Source: Rhodospirillales bacterium
GTDB taxonomy: Bacteria > Pseudomonadota > Alphaproteobacteria > Acetobacterales > Acetobacteraceae
Reading direction: 5' to 3'
Length of the DNA stretch: 14,406 nucleotides
Assembly: GCA_025350425.1 (NCBI GenBank)
Contig: JANXXW010000310.1
Coordinates: 1-14,406 of the forward strand
Within the stretch, counting starts at the first letter, position 1, and every line of letters starts with the position of its first letter. This document shows, one piece after another, positions 1-6,650 of the stretch. Below the pieces are notes generated by a model, which worked only from the letters and a program-made list of their open reading frames with translations, made no database searches and was not told the DNA's origin. The position numbers and the translations under genes were made by a program.

Positions 1-1077
1 GTCACGCGCGCGGCGCAGCATGGCGTCGAGTATATCGGCCATCCGCAACGCCTCACGGGCGGCGCCGGCCAGGGCAATCGTCGGCGTCTCCTGCGCGGCC
101 TCGGCCAGATATAGCGGCTGGGACGGATCCGCGACGTTGACGCGATCCGGGAAGAGGCGACGCAGCAGAGCCGCGAACGGCCCCAGCACCGGCAGGAACA
201 GCAGGGCGAGTATCAGGTTGAAGCCGGTGTGGAAGTCGGCGAGCGCGCGCGCCGGGTCGGGCTCGATGGTGACCAGCCAGGGGCCGATCCAGTTCAGCAA
301 CCCGAGTGCCAACGCCACCCCGACCAGCCGGTTGACGAGGTTGCCGATCGGAAGACGGCGCCCGGCGCCGTCCTCGCCGGCGGCACGTTCGAGCAACGGG
401 TTGATCGCGGTGCCGAGATTGGCGCCGAGCACCAGGGCAAAGGCGGCATCCGGCGGCACCACGCCCTTTTCAGCCAGCGTCATCACCAGCAGCACGACCG
501 CGACGCTGGAATGTGCCGCCCAGGTCAGCACGGCGGCCAGCAGGACGGCGATCAGAGGTTCGGTCGCGACGCTGCCAAGCAACAGGCGAAGGCTTGGCAT
601 GTCCTCGTACGGCGTGACCAGTTCGAGCAACTGGTGCAGTGCCAGCATGATCAGGCCGAGGCCGATCAGCACGCGGCCGAGATCCCGCGTGCGGGTTTCG
701 CCACCACGGCGGAACATTATCACACCGCCCAGCAGGCATAGCGAGGCGATGCGGGACACGTCGAAAGACAGCAACTGCACGATCAGCGTGGTGCCCACGT
801 TGGCGCCCAGCATGGCCGCGAGCGCCGGCACCAGATCGACCAGGCCCGCCGCTGCGAACGAGGACACCATAAGGCCGGTGGCGGTGCTGCTCTGCAACAC
901 GGCGGTGGTAGCCAGTCCGGCGAAGAACGCTTTCGGCCGGCTGCTCAGGGCCACGCCGAGGATCCGGCGCAATCCGGCTCCGAAGGCGCGCTGGATGCCG
1001 GTCTGCACCATCCGCACACCCCACAACAACAGCGCGATAGCCCCCGCGAGGTCGATCAGCGTCATTGTCGTGGCCAT
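1..1077 (-). CDS. Na/Pi cotransporter family protein (5' part, cut by window edge)
   Basis: Likely a sodium-dependent phosphate transporter of the inner membrane (NptA/YjbB-type Na/Pi cotransporter family). The minus frame is open from ATG 1077 to base 1, giving 359 residues with no stop, so the C-terminus lies outside the window. Visible signatures are the two inverted family repeats: QSSTATG at about residues 62-68 followed by GANVGTT at 91-97, then TWAAHSSVAVV near 185-195 followed by GANLGTA at 218-224. Hydrophobic stretches alternate throughout residues 8-300. The last 30 visible residues (EAAQETPTIALAGAAREAL) look like the start of the PhoU-like cytoplasmic tail found in many family members. 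No strong ribosome binding site precedes the ATG; the frame stays open for some way upstream but offers no better nearby start, and MTLIDLAGAIALLLWG is a typical family N-terminus. The family call is strong; the transported ion is inferred. Confidence 0.9.
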   Translation of the reverse strand, partial: MATTMTLIDLAGAIALLLWGVRMVQTGIQRAFGAGLRRILGVALSSRPKAFFAGLATTAVLQSSTATGLMVSSFAAAGLVDLVPALAAMLGANVGTTLIVQLLSFDVSRIASLCLLGGVIMFRRGGETRTRDLGRVLIGLGLIMLALHQLLELVTPYEDMPSLRLLLGSVATEPLIAVLLAAVLTWAAHSSVAVVLLVMTLAEKGVVPPDAAFALVLGANLGTAINPLLERAAGEDGAGRRLPIGNLVNRLVGVALALGLLNWIGPWLVTIEPDPARALADFHTGFNLILALLFLPVLGPFAALLRRLFPDRVNVADPSQPLYLAEAAQETPTIALAGAAREALRMADILDAMLRRARD

Positions 1078-1103
1078 GGGATGATCTTCAGCCGTGTTCA
1101 GTG

Positions 1104-1123
1104 CTGGCGCAATCCTGCGCCGG
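1104..1123 (-). other. Small stem-loop in the leader of the Na/Pi cotransporter gene
   Basis: GGCGCA (1106-1111) and TGCGCC (1116-1121) form a perfect 6-bp stem with a 4-base loop, extended by one wobble pair and one C-G pair to 1104-1123. It lies 26 bases upstream of the Na/Pi start. It has no U-tract, so it is not a convincing terminator. In a GC-rich genome a stem of this size can arise by chance; the rest of 1078-1234 shows nothing recognisable. Confidence 0.2.
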
Positions 1124-1234
1124 GCTCGAACTTTATGGCGCCCGAGCCTTTTAGCGGCGGTCGGGCCAGTGCTGGGGATGGTGGTGAAATGCGTCGTGCC
1201 AATGCAAGCAGCCGGCAGTCTCTCGGCACGATCA

Positions 1235-2770
1235 TCAACGTTTCATTAGTGAAATACGTTCGCCATTTCCATCATCCACCTGCTGGATCACGTGATAGGG
1301 GGCCAGACGCCGTTGCATCAGATGGTCAAGCGGGTCGGAGCCGGGGTTAGAGAGTTGCCCCAAATCGACCACGACGAAGCGTGGGCCGGCGTCCATGATA
1401 CGGTTGACCTCGGCTTCACCGTTGATGTTCGCACTGCGGGCGAAATCGACCAACTCGGCCCGGATCATATAGGGGGTCGGAGGGCGGACCCTGGCGAGGG
1501 CGTAGACCACAGGCTTGTAGTTGTAGACGAAAACATCCTGATCGCCGGCGCCGGCCGCGCGCAGAGTTTGGGCGATCGTGCGAGCCGCGTCGGCCGCGGT
1601 ATGGTTCGTTGCCCGGGCGACTCCGATCATCCAAAGTGGGAGTGCGGTCACGAACAGCACCGCAAAGCCCGCCGCGAACGTGGCGCGCCGCCTCGGGACG
1701 ATTGTATCGAGCGCGAGCGCACCCAGCAGGCAGATGGGCGGGTAAAGCGCCAGGAAGTAATGCGGATAGAATTTCAGCGGCAGCACAATGTCGATGATCG
1801 CCGCGACCGCCCAAAGCAGGAGCCAAGGCTGCAAGGCGGCGGCGGCCGGGTCAGCCGGTTTCAAGCCACCCCGGCATGCTGCGTAACAGATCAGCAGAAC
1901 CGGCCCCACCAATGGCCCGAGGCCGCCCATAGTGTCCCGTATGACCTGGTTGAGGGGCTGAATTATGCTCAAATAGGTGACATTGGAGGTGATGTTGGCC
2001 TCGAGGAACGGCCTGAGCAGACCTTCGTGCCAGAAATATCCGACCGCGACGGCGGTCGGCAGGCATCCAGCTACGATCAACAGGCAGGCGGCGACAAGGG
2101 CGGCGCGGAGGGCGCGGCGACTGGCGTAGGTGGCCACGAGATAGCCGAGGCAGAGCAGCGCCGCTTCCGGCAGTATCACATACTTGATCTGGAGGCCGAT
2201 CCCGAGCAGCACAGCGGCCAGAAGCGCCCTGGGCAGGCCGTCCCCAGTCCCGCGCAAGGCGCCGAACAACAGGTAGGCGGCCCCGGCGACCACGGCGTTG
2301 TTGAACACCTCGGTGTTGGTGGACAGGCCACCGTAGCGGGACATGCATACGATGTAGAGCAGCGCGGCGATGAGACCTACGCCCGGACGGCGCGCGTGGC
2401 GCGCGCAGAACAGGTAGAGTACCGCCGCCGCGATCGCCACGGCAGAGGTCGCCGCGAGCCGGGCGCCGAACACGGGATCCGAGATAAGCAGCTGCACCAC
2501 GGCGAGCAGTGCGGGAAGGCCGGGCGGATGCTGGTCCCACACCGCGTCATAGGGCAGGTTGCCGCGCAGCCATTGCTGCGCCATCACGAGGTAAATACCC
2601 TCGTCCCCGTCCCAGTTGATAGAGGTGAGGAACAGTGCGAACGAGCGCGCGATGAACGCCGCGCCGACGATGACGAGCACAATGAGCGGTGAGATGAGCG
2701 ATTTGGGAGGCGAGGCGGCAACCGGTTTGACAGGAAGCGTTGGCGCCTCCGCAACGATCAGCCTAGCCAT
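1235..2770 (-). CDS. GT39/ArnT-type integral membrane glycosyltransferase
   Basis: A 511-residue polytopic membrane protein of the GT-C fold (PMT/ArnT-like, GT39 or GT83). Such enzymes move a sugar from a polyprenyl-phosphate donor to lipid, protein or glycan on the outer face of the cytoplasmic membrane. A first membrane segment at about residues 27-50 is followed by the acidic loop motif INWDGDEGIY (D54, D56, E57), the site of the catalytic acidic pair in this fold, and by WDQHPPG near 78-84, typical of the family. About ten further hydrophobic segments run to residue 385, and the last 130 residues form a soluble domain. The ATG at 2770 follows a leader with an inverted repeat and an AGG 10 bases upstream. 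The stop is 157 bases from the Na/Pi start on the same strand. The acceptor is unknown; no lipid A or O-antigen neighbours are present. The decayed sugar locus lies immediately upstream. Confidence 0.85.
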   Translation of the reverse strand: MARLIVAEAPTLPVKPVAASPPKSLISPLIVLVIVGAAFIARSFALFLTSINWDGDEGIYLVMAQQWLRGNLPYDAVWDQHPPGLPALLAVVQLLISDPVFGARLAATSAVAIAAAVLYLFCARHARRPGVGLIAALLYIVCMSRYGGLSTNTEVFNNAVVAGAAYLLFGALRGTGDGLPRALLAAVLLGIGLQIKYVILPEAALLCLGYLVATYASRRALRAALVAACLLIVAGCLPTAVAVGYFWHEGLLRPFLEANITSNVTYLSIIQPLNQVIRDTMGGLGPLVGPVLLICYAACRGGLKPADPAAAALQPWLLLWAVAAIIDIVLPLKFYPHYFLALYPPICLLGALALDTIVPRRRATFAAGFAVLFVTALPLWMIGVARATNHTAADAARTIAQTLRAAGAGDQDVFVYNYKPVVYALARVRPPTPYMIRAELVDFARSANINGEAEVNRIMDAGPRFVVVDLGQLSNPGSDPLDHLMQRRLAPYHVIQQVDDGNGERISLMKR

Positions 2771-2774
2771 CGGT

Positions 2775-2803
2775 CGGTTACCTACTCATCCTGTAGGTAA
2801 CCG
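2775..2803. promoter_or_regulatory. 11-bp perfect inverted repeat in the GT39 leader (hairpin or operator)
   Basis: CGGTTACCTAC (2775-2785) is repeated inverted as GTAGGTAACCG (2793-2803) around a 7-base centre. The end nearest the gene lies 4 bases upstream of the GT39 ATG at 2770. As mRNA (minus strand) it would form an 11-bp stem whose loop is AGGATGA and whose 3' arm carries the AGG best placed to act as a ribosome binding site, so the structure could mask initiation. As DNA it is a good size for a dimeric repressor operator. There is no T-run after it in either direction, which argues against a terminator. The loop also contains a 3-codon ORF (ATG AGT AGG TAA). Confidence 0.5.
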
Positions 2804-2858
2804 CTTAAGGGCTTTTCCAGGCCCTGGTATAAACCTGCATCAAGTTTGGCGCGTGAAA

Positions 2859-2966
2859 TTACGCGGGCGCCGGGCCAGTGCTGGCGCGGGCAAGGAGTTC
2901 GACCGGCAGGCTGATGCGCGGTTCCGACAAGGCGATCGGGCGGCCGGTCATGCCGCGAACCAGAAG
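2859..2966 (-). pseudogene. C-terminal remnant of a LacI-family regulator
   Basis: Minus-strand codons from 2966 to the TAA at 2861-2859 encode 35 residues that read like the end of a LacI/GalR-type sugar repressor. The tail EPRISLPVELLARASTG resembles the family C-terminus, in which a basic or proline-rich turn is followed by LPxEL, an arginine and ST. The frame is closed upstream by an in-frame TAG (2969-2967). Nothing of the DNA-binding or effector domains remains. It is divergent from the ABC ATPase remnant that starts about 30 bases away, an arrangement expected of a regulator and its transporter operon. The identification rests on a short motif and is moderate. Confidence 0.45.
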
Positions 2967-2996
2967 CTACGCTTTGATTTCGCCGAGTTCGCGTAG

Positions 2997-3196
2997 GGTT
3001 CGTTCCGTGTGCTGAATCGGCTCGACCTGGAGATCGCGCAGTCGGACTTCCTGGTGCTGTTGGGGCCGTCCGGGTGCGGCAAGTCCACATCGCTGAATGC
3101 GATCGCAGGACTGGCGGAGATTAACCACGGCGAGACGCACGATCAGATCGCGCGTTGACCTCGGCCGATCGTATCGCGGTAATGCGCAGCCGCCGG
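2997..3196 (+). pseudogene. Collapsed MalK/UgpC-type ABC transporter ATPase remnant
   Basis: Bases 2997-3155 read GSFRVLNRLDLEIAQSDF and then LVLLGPSGCGKSTS with NAIAGL. This is the N-terminal part of a sugar-importer ATPase with an intact Walker A (GPSGCGKST). Directly after GE the frame reads THDQIA (from 3135), the H-loop region normally about 110 residues further on. A one-base slip just after it continues as ALTSADRIAVM (3152-3184), the sequence that follows the H-loop in MalK-like proteins. The Q-loop, LSGGQ signature and Walker B are therefore gone. There is no start codon: an in-frame TAG lies at 2994-2996. The short frame stops with TGA at 3156-3158. This is a non-functional fossil of a carbohydrate ABC transporter. 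Both ends matching in order and orientation makes chance unlikely. Confidence 0.75.
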
Positions 3197-3227
3197 CTTC
3201 ATCCTGAAAAGGGCTGGAGGCGGAAAG

Positions 3228-3243
3228 AAAGCGTTAACGGTTT
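3228..3243. promoter_or_regulatory. Candidate operator dyad upstream of the Gfo/Idh gene
   Basis: AAAGCGTT (3228-3235) and AACGGTTT (3236-3243) form a 16-bp dyad with 7 of 8 base pairs matching. It sits 32 bases before the ATG at 3276. Its length and symmetry suit a dimeric repressor such as a LacI-type protein, and the nearby LacI remnant makes that attractive, but no protein that binds it is encoded intact in the window. A clear -35/-10 pair could not be identified. Low to moderate confidence. Confidence 0.3.
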
Positions 3244-3275
3244 TTGCGTATGCTCAAAATATCAGGAGACAGTAA

Positions 3276-4460
3276 ATGCGGCCATTAATCGGCGGATGCT
3301 GGGGATTGGCTGAGATGTCGCGCATTCGGCTGGGGATGGTGGGCGGCGGTCAGGGCGCGTTCATCGGCGGTGTACATCGGATGGCGGCGCGGCTGGACGA
3401 CGCGTTCGAGATGGTGTGTGGCGCCTTGTCGGGCGACCCGGCGCGGGCGCGGGAGTCGGGGGTGGCGATTGGGCTGGCTCTGGCGCGGAGTTATAGTTCG
3501 TACCCCGAAATGTTCGCGGCCGAGGCTGCGCGTCCGGACGGGATGGAGGCAGTGGCGATCGTGACGCCAAACCACCTGCACGCGCCGGTGGCGCGGGCGG
3601 CCATGGCGGCGGGGCTGCATGTGATCTGCGACAAGCCGATGACGTCGGAAGTGTCCGACGCGGAGGAGTTGGCGCGGCTGGCGGCGGCCTCGGGACGGGT
3701 GTTCGCGGTGACCTACAACTACTCCGGCTATGCGATGGTGCGTCAGGCGCGCGCAATGGTGGCGGCCGGCGTGATCGGCGCGATCCGCGTGGTGCGTGTG
3801 GAATACGCGCAGGGGTGGCTAGCCGATGCGCTGGAGGCAACGGGGCAGAAGCAGGCGGAGTGGCGGACCGATCCGGCGCGCAGCGGGGCGGGCGGGGCGA
3901 TTGGCGACATCGGCACACATGCCTTCCATCTCGCGGGATTTGTCACTGGATTGGTGCCGGAAGCCGTACTGGCCGATCTGTCCACGCATGTCGCGGGACG
4001 GCGGCTGGACGACGACGCGCAGGTGCTGCTGCGCTATGCCGGTGGCGCTCGCGGGTCGCTATGGGCGAGCCAGGTGGCGCACGGGCATGCCAACGACCTG
4101 CGGTTGCGGGTGTACGGCGCGTCGGGCGGGCTGGAATGGCGGCAGGAGGAGCCTGATCGGCTATGGTTCACGCCGGCCGGCGAGCCGCCCCGACTGGTGA
4201 TGCGCGGCGGGGCCGGAGCCGGGGCGGAAGCGATTCGCGTGACGCGGATTCCGGGCGGCCATCCCGAGGGGTATCTCGAAGCGTTCGGCACGATCTACGC
4301 GGAGGTGGCGCGCGCGATCCGGGGTGAGCCGGACGCGGTGTATCCCACGGTGGAGGATGGGCTCGCCGGGGTGCGCTTCGTGGCGGCAACCGTGCGGTCT
4401 TCCACGCAGGGCGCCACCTGGGTGAGGCTTCAGCCGGCGAGCGCTGCTTCGATCGCCTGA
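3276..4460 (+). CDS. Gfo/Idh/MocA-family NAD(P)-dependent oxidoreductase
   Basis: A 394-residue cytoplasmic dehydrogenase, of the usual length for the family, which oxidises or reduces sugars, inositols and sugar derivatives. The N-terminal Rossmann fold starts at IRLGMVGGGQG (about residues 17-27, dinucleotide loop). TPNHLH follows at 97-102 and the family DKP motif at 119-121, with its lysine, then GDIGTHAFHL at 210-219 with the conserved Asp211 and His215. The start at 3276 is supported by AGGAG at 3264-3268, 7 bases upstream. The alternative ATG at 3315 gives the more canonical N-terminus (MSRIRLG) but has only a weak ribosome binding site. The gene follows the wrecked ABC ATPase on the same strand and its end overlaps the end of the opposite-strand aldo-keto reductase by 31 bases. 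Substrate unknown; sugar catabolism is inferred from family and context. Confidence 0.9.
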   Translation: MRPLIGGCWGLAEMSRIRLGMVGGGQGAFIGGVHRMAARLDDAFEMVCGALSGDPARARESGVAIGLALARSYSSYPEMFAAEAARPDGMEAVAIVTPNHLHAPVARAAMAAGLHVICDKPMTSEVSDAEELARLAAASGRVFAVTYNYSGYAMVRQARAMVAAGVIGAIRVVRVEYAQGWLADALEATGQKQAEWRTDPARSGAGGAIGDIGTHAFHLAGFVTGLVPEAVLADLSTHVAGRRLDDDAQVLLRYAGGARGSLWASQVAHGHANDLRLRVYGASGGLEWRQEEPDRLWFTPAGEPPRLVMRGGAGAGAEAIRVTRIPGGHPEGYLEAFGTIYAEVARAIRGEPDAVYPTVEDGLAGVRFVAATVRSSTQGATWVRLQPASAASIA

Positions 4461-5419
4461 AGTTCGGCCGCCTCGAAGGCAGGGGCCGCGCGGGCATTGA
4501 GGAGGTCATCGAGTTGTTCGATGGTGCGCGCGCCAACTACGGCGGTGGTGACACGGGAATCTCGCAGCGCCCAGTTCAGCGCCATGTGCGTGAGGCTCTG
4601 GCCACGCGACTTGGCGATGCCAGTGAGGCGTTCGATCTGGCGCTGGATTTCGGGGGTGAGGCGGTCCGGCTTGAGGGTGCCGCCCTTGCTCATGCGCGCA
4701 TCGGCCGGGATGCCGCTCAGGTATTTCGCGGTGAGCAGGCCCTGGGCGAGCGGCGAGAACACCGCGCAGCCGATGCCGTGGGATTGCAGCGTGTCGAGCA
4801 GGCCGTGTTCGATGGTGCGGTCCAGCATGGAATAACGCGGCTGATGCACGAGGCAGGGCGTGCCGAGCTGGCGCAGGATGACGGCTGCCTCGGCGGTGGC
4901 CTGGGGGCCGTAATTGGACAGGCCAACATAGAGCGCCTTGCCGGCACGCACGGCGGAGGCCAACGCGCCCATGGTCTCCTCCAACGGCGTACGGGGATCT
5001 GGGCGGTGGTGGTAAAAAATGTCTACGTAGGGGATGCCGAGGCGGCCGAGGCTTGCGTCGAGGCTGGCGGTCAGGTGTTTGCGCGAGCCCCAGCTGCCGT
5101 AGCGGCCAGCCCACATATCGTATCCAGCCTTGGTGGAAATCACCAACTCGTCGCGATAAGGACGTAGGTCGGTTGCCAGCACGCGGCCGAACGCGAACTC
5201 TGCCGAGCCGGGGGGCGGGCCGTAATTGTTGGCAAAGTCGAAATGCGTGATCCCGCGATCGAACGCGCGACGAATCAGGGCGCGGCCGGTTTCGTACGGA
5301 TCGACGTCGCCGAAGTTCTGCCATAGGCCGAGAGCGACGGTCGGGAGGTCGAGCCCGCTTTGGCCGCAGCGGCGGAACGACGCGGCGTCGTAGCGGTCGG
5401 CGAGGGCGGAGTAGGACAT
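4430..5419 (-). CDS. Aldo/keto reductase, YghZ (L-glyceraldehyde 3-phosphate reductase) type
   Basis: A 329-residue NADPH-dependent carbonyl reductase of the aldo/keto reductase superfamily. The N-terminus (MSYSALADRYDAASFRRCG) and the insert GYDMWAGRYGSWGSRKHL are typical of the YghZ/MgrA group. The catalytic tetrad is visible: Asp61 and Tyr66 in HFDFANNYG, Lys97 in ISTKAGY, and His137 or His138 in FYHHRPDP. NADPH-site motifs SNYG and the C-terminal VVGART are present. ATG 5419 was chosen because it gives the family N-terminus; the frame is open 22 codons further upstream inside the preceding gene. The start lies 7 bases after the aldehyde dehydrogenase stop, with no Shine-Dalgarno, so it is probably read as the last gene of the carotenoid operon. 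Whether it acts on carotenoid aldehydes or belongs with the convergent Gfo/Idh gene is open. Confidence 0.88.
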   Translation of the reverse strand: MSYSALADRYDAASFRRCGQSGLDLPTVALGLWQNFGDVDPYETGRALIRRAFDRGITHFDFANNYGPPPGSAEFAFGRVLATDLRPYRDELVISTKAGYDMWAGRYGSWGSRKHLTASLDASLGRLGIPYVDIFYHHRPDPRTPLEETMGALASAVRAGKALYVGLSNYGPQATAEAAVILRQLGTPCLVHQPRYSMLDRTIEHGLLDTLQSHGIGCAVFSPLAQGLLTAKYLSGIPADARMSKGGTLKPDRLTPEIQRQIERLTGIAKSRGQSLTHMALNWALRDSRVTTAVVGARTIEQLDDLLNARAAPAFEAAELQAIEAALAG

Positions 5420-5426
5420 GATTATA

Positions 5427-6650
5427 TCATATAACCGATTTGGCGCGGGTGGCGGCATGACGCCGGATTTCGGCGATCGCGGCAAGGCCGGATTTTACAC
5501 GATTGCCGCCATAAACCACACGCAGCAGGGCTGACACCATGGGTGCGGCGGTATCATCCAGCCGCGCCAGATGCCGCCATTCCGGTTTCCGGCGCGTGAC
5601 GATGGCCTGCGGGCGGGTGAGGGCAAGTAGCCCCTCGGCTCCGCGCGTGGTGCCGAAACCGCTCTCGCCCGCGCCGCCGAACGGCAAACGTGGATCTGCC
5701 GTGGGCGCCAACACGTCGCCCACCACCACGCATCCCGCCCGCAACCGCCGCGCGAATGCGGCAGCGGCCACGGATGGCCCGAACACTGCGGCGCCCAGTG
5801 CATACGTGCCGCTATTGGCCACCACCAGCGCCTCGGCCTCGTCGGCAACCACGGTGAATGCCGCGCCAGGTGGCAGGGCGGCGCGGAATGCCGCCTCGAT
5901 CGCGCGCACAACGATCACCCGGCGGGGCGCGATGCAGGTGTTTCCGGCGTTGAAGGCGAGCCCGAATGCAAGCGCCTGGGCGGCGTAATTGGCATCGGCA
6001 CCTTCCAGCACCACGAACGGGTCCTCGCCGGACAACTCCATGATGGCGGGCAGCAATAGTGGTGCCGCCTGCGCCAACACCGCGCGCCCGGTGGTGGAAG
6101 CGCCGGTCAGCAGCACGAGGTCATATTCGCCCGACCCGACCGCCGCCTCGCCGGTGGCGGGGCTGTGATCCAGCACGCGGACCAATCCGCCGGGCAATCC
6201 GCTGTCGGCCAGCAGCCCGGCCAGCAAGGCCATGGGGACTGCGTGACCCAGGGCCGGCTTTACCGCCACGGCGTTGCCGGCGGCCAAAGCCTGCATCAAC
6301 TGCACCCCCGGCAGCAGCAGCGGGTAATTGGCCGGCGCGATCACCAATATCCGGCCCACTGGCAGCCGGCGGATTTCCAGCCGCGTGCCGAACAGCCACA
6401 CCGGCCGTCCTCGCCAGGGATGCCGGGGTGCCAACAGGCCCGCCGCACGCTTCTCCAGGAAGCGGATCGCAGCCAGCAGCGGCATCACCTCGGCCATCAG
6501 GATATCGGCCTCGCTGGCGCCGGGACGCGCCGCCGCCTGTGCCAACGGCTCGGCCGCATCGGCGATGCGGTGGCGTGCGCGACGCAGCACCGCGAGGCGT
6601 TGGTGCATCGGCAACGCTGCCCACGCCTGCTGCGCCTCAGTCGAAATCAA
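5427..6650 (-). CDS. Aldehyde dehydrogenase, compact, CrtNc-like (C30 carotenoid aldehyde oxidation)
   Basis: Probably oxidises a terminal carotenoid aldehyde to the carboxylate with NAD(P), the step between the CrtP-type oxidase and the glycosyltransferase. Catalytic features are visible: Asn108 in APANYP, Lys131 in KPA, the LTGAS loop at 181-185, Glu205 in MELSGEDP, nucleophile Cys239 in NAGNTC, and the C-terminal LPFGGAGESGFG at 322-333. The protein is 407 residues, against about 450-500 for the superfamily. The gap is between Cys239 and PFGG, about 83 residues apart, and the usual E-x-F-G-P cofactor motif is not seen. The proposed start is TTG 6650, whose TTGA overlaps the stop of the glycosyltransferase, with AGG about 4 bases upstream. 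The frame is open further upstream inside that gene, but that stretch reads as out-of-frame shadow. ATG at about 6608 is another possible start. The family is certain; the substrate is inferred from the operon. Confidence 0.85.
   Translation of the reverse strand: MISTEAQQAWAALPMHQRLAVLRRARHRIADAAEPLAQAAARPGASEADILMAEVMPLLAAIRFLEKRAAGLLAPRHPWRGRPVWLFGTRLEIRRLPVGRILVIAPANYPLLLPGVQLMQALAAGNAVAVKPALGHAVPMALLAGLLADSGLPGGLVRVLDHSPATGEAAVGSGEYDLVLLTGASTTGRAVLAQAAPLLLPAIMELSGEDPFVVLEGADANYAAQALAFGLAFNAGNTCIAPRRVIVVRAIEAAFRAALPPGAAFTVVADEAEALVVANSGTYALGAAVFGPSVAAAAFARRLRAGCVVVGDVLAPTADPRLPFGGAGESGFGTTRGAEGLLALTRPQAIVTRRKPEWRHLARLDDTAAPMVSALLRVVYGGNRVKSGLAAIAEIRRHAATRAKSVI

Noticed and set aside
20..1084. 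Long plus-strand ORF of 354 codons
   Set aside because: Composition is Arg/Ser/Ala/Pro-rich with no fold, and the opposite strand encodes a clear Na/Pi cotransporter over the same bases.
1122..1154. GGCTCG/CGAGCC hairpin followed by TTTTA on the plus strand
   Set aside because: No plus-strand gene ends there and the loop is 14 bases, so a terminator role has no support.
1162..1175. 14-bp sequence CGGGCCAGTGCTGG also present at 2871-2884, suggesting a repeat or a second LacI tail
   Set aside because: Flanks do not match, and the reading around 1162 gives no LacI-like residues or stop; probably chance in GC-rich DNA.
1292..2692. Plus-strand ORF of 466 codons
   Set aside because: Antisense shadow of the GT39 gene; rich in Arg, Gly, Gln and Asp with no recognisable motif.
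2616..2996. Plus-strand ORF of 126 codons across the GT39 start and the LacI remnant
   Set aside because: No domain, no ribosome binding site, and it crosses features read on the other strand.
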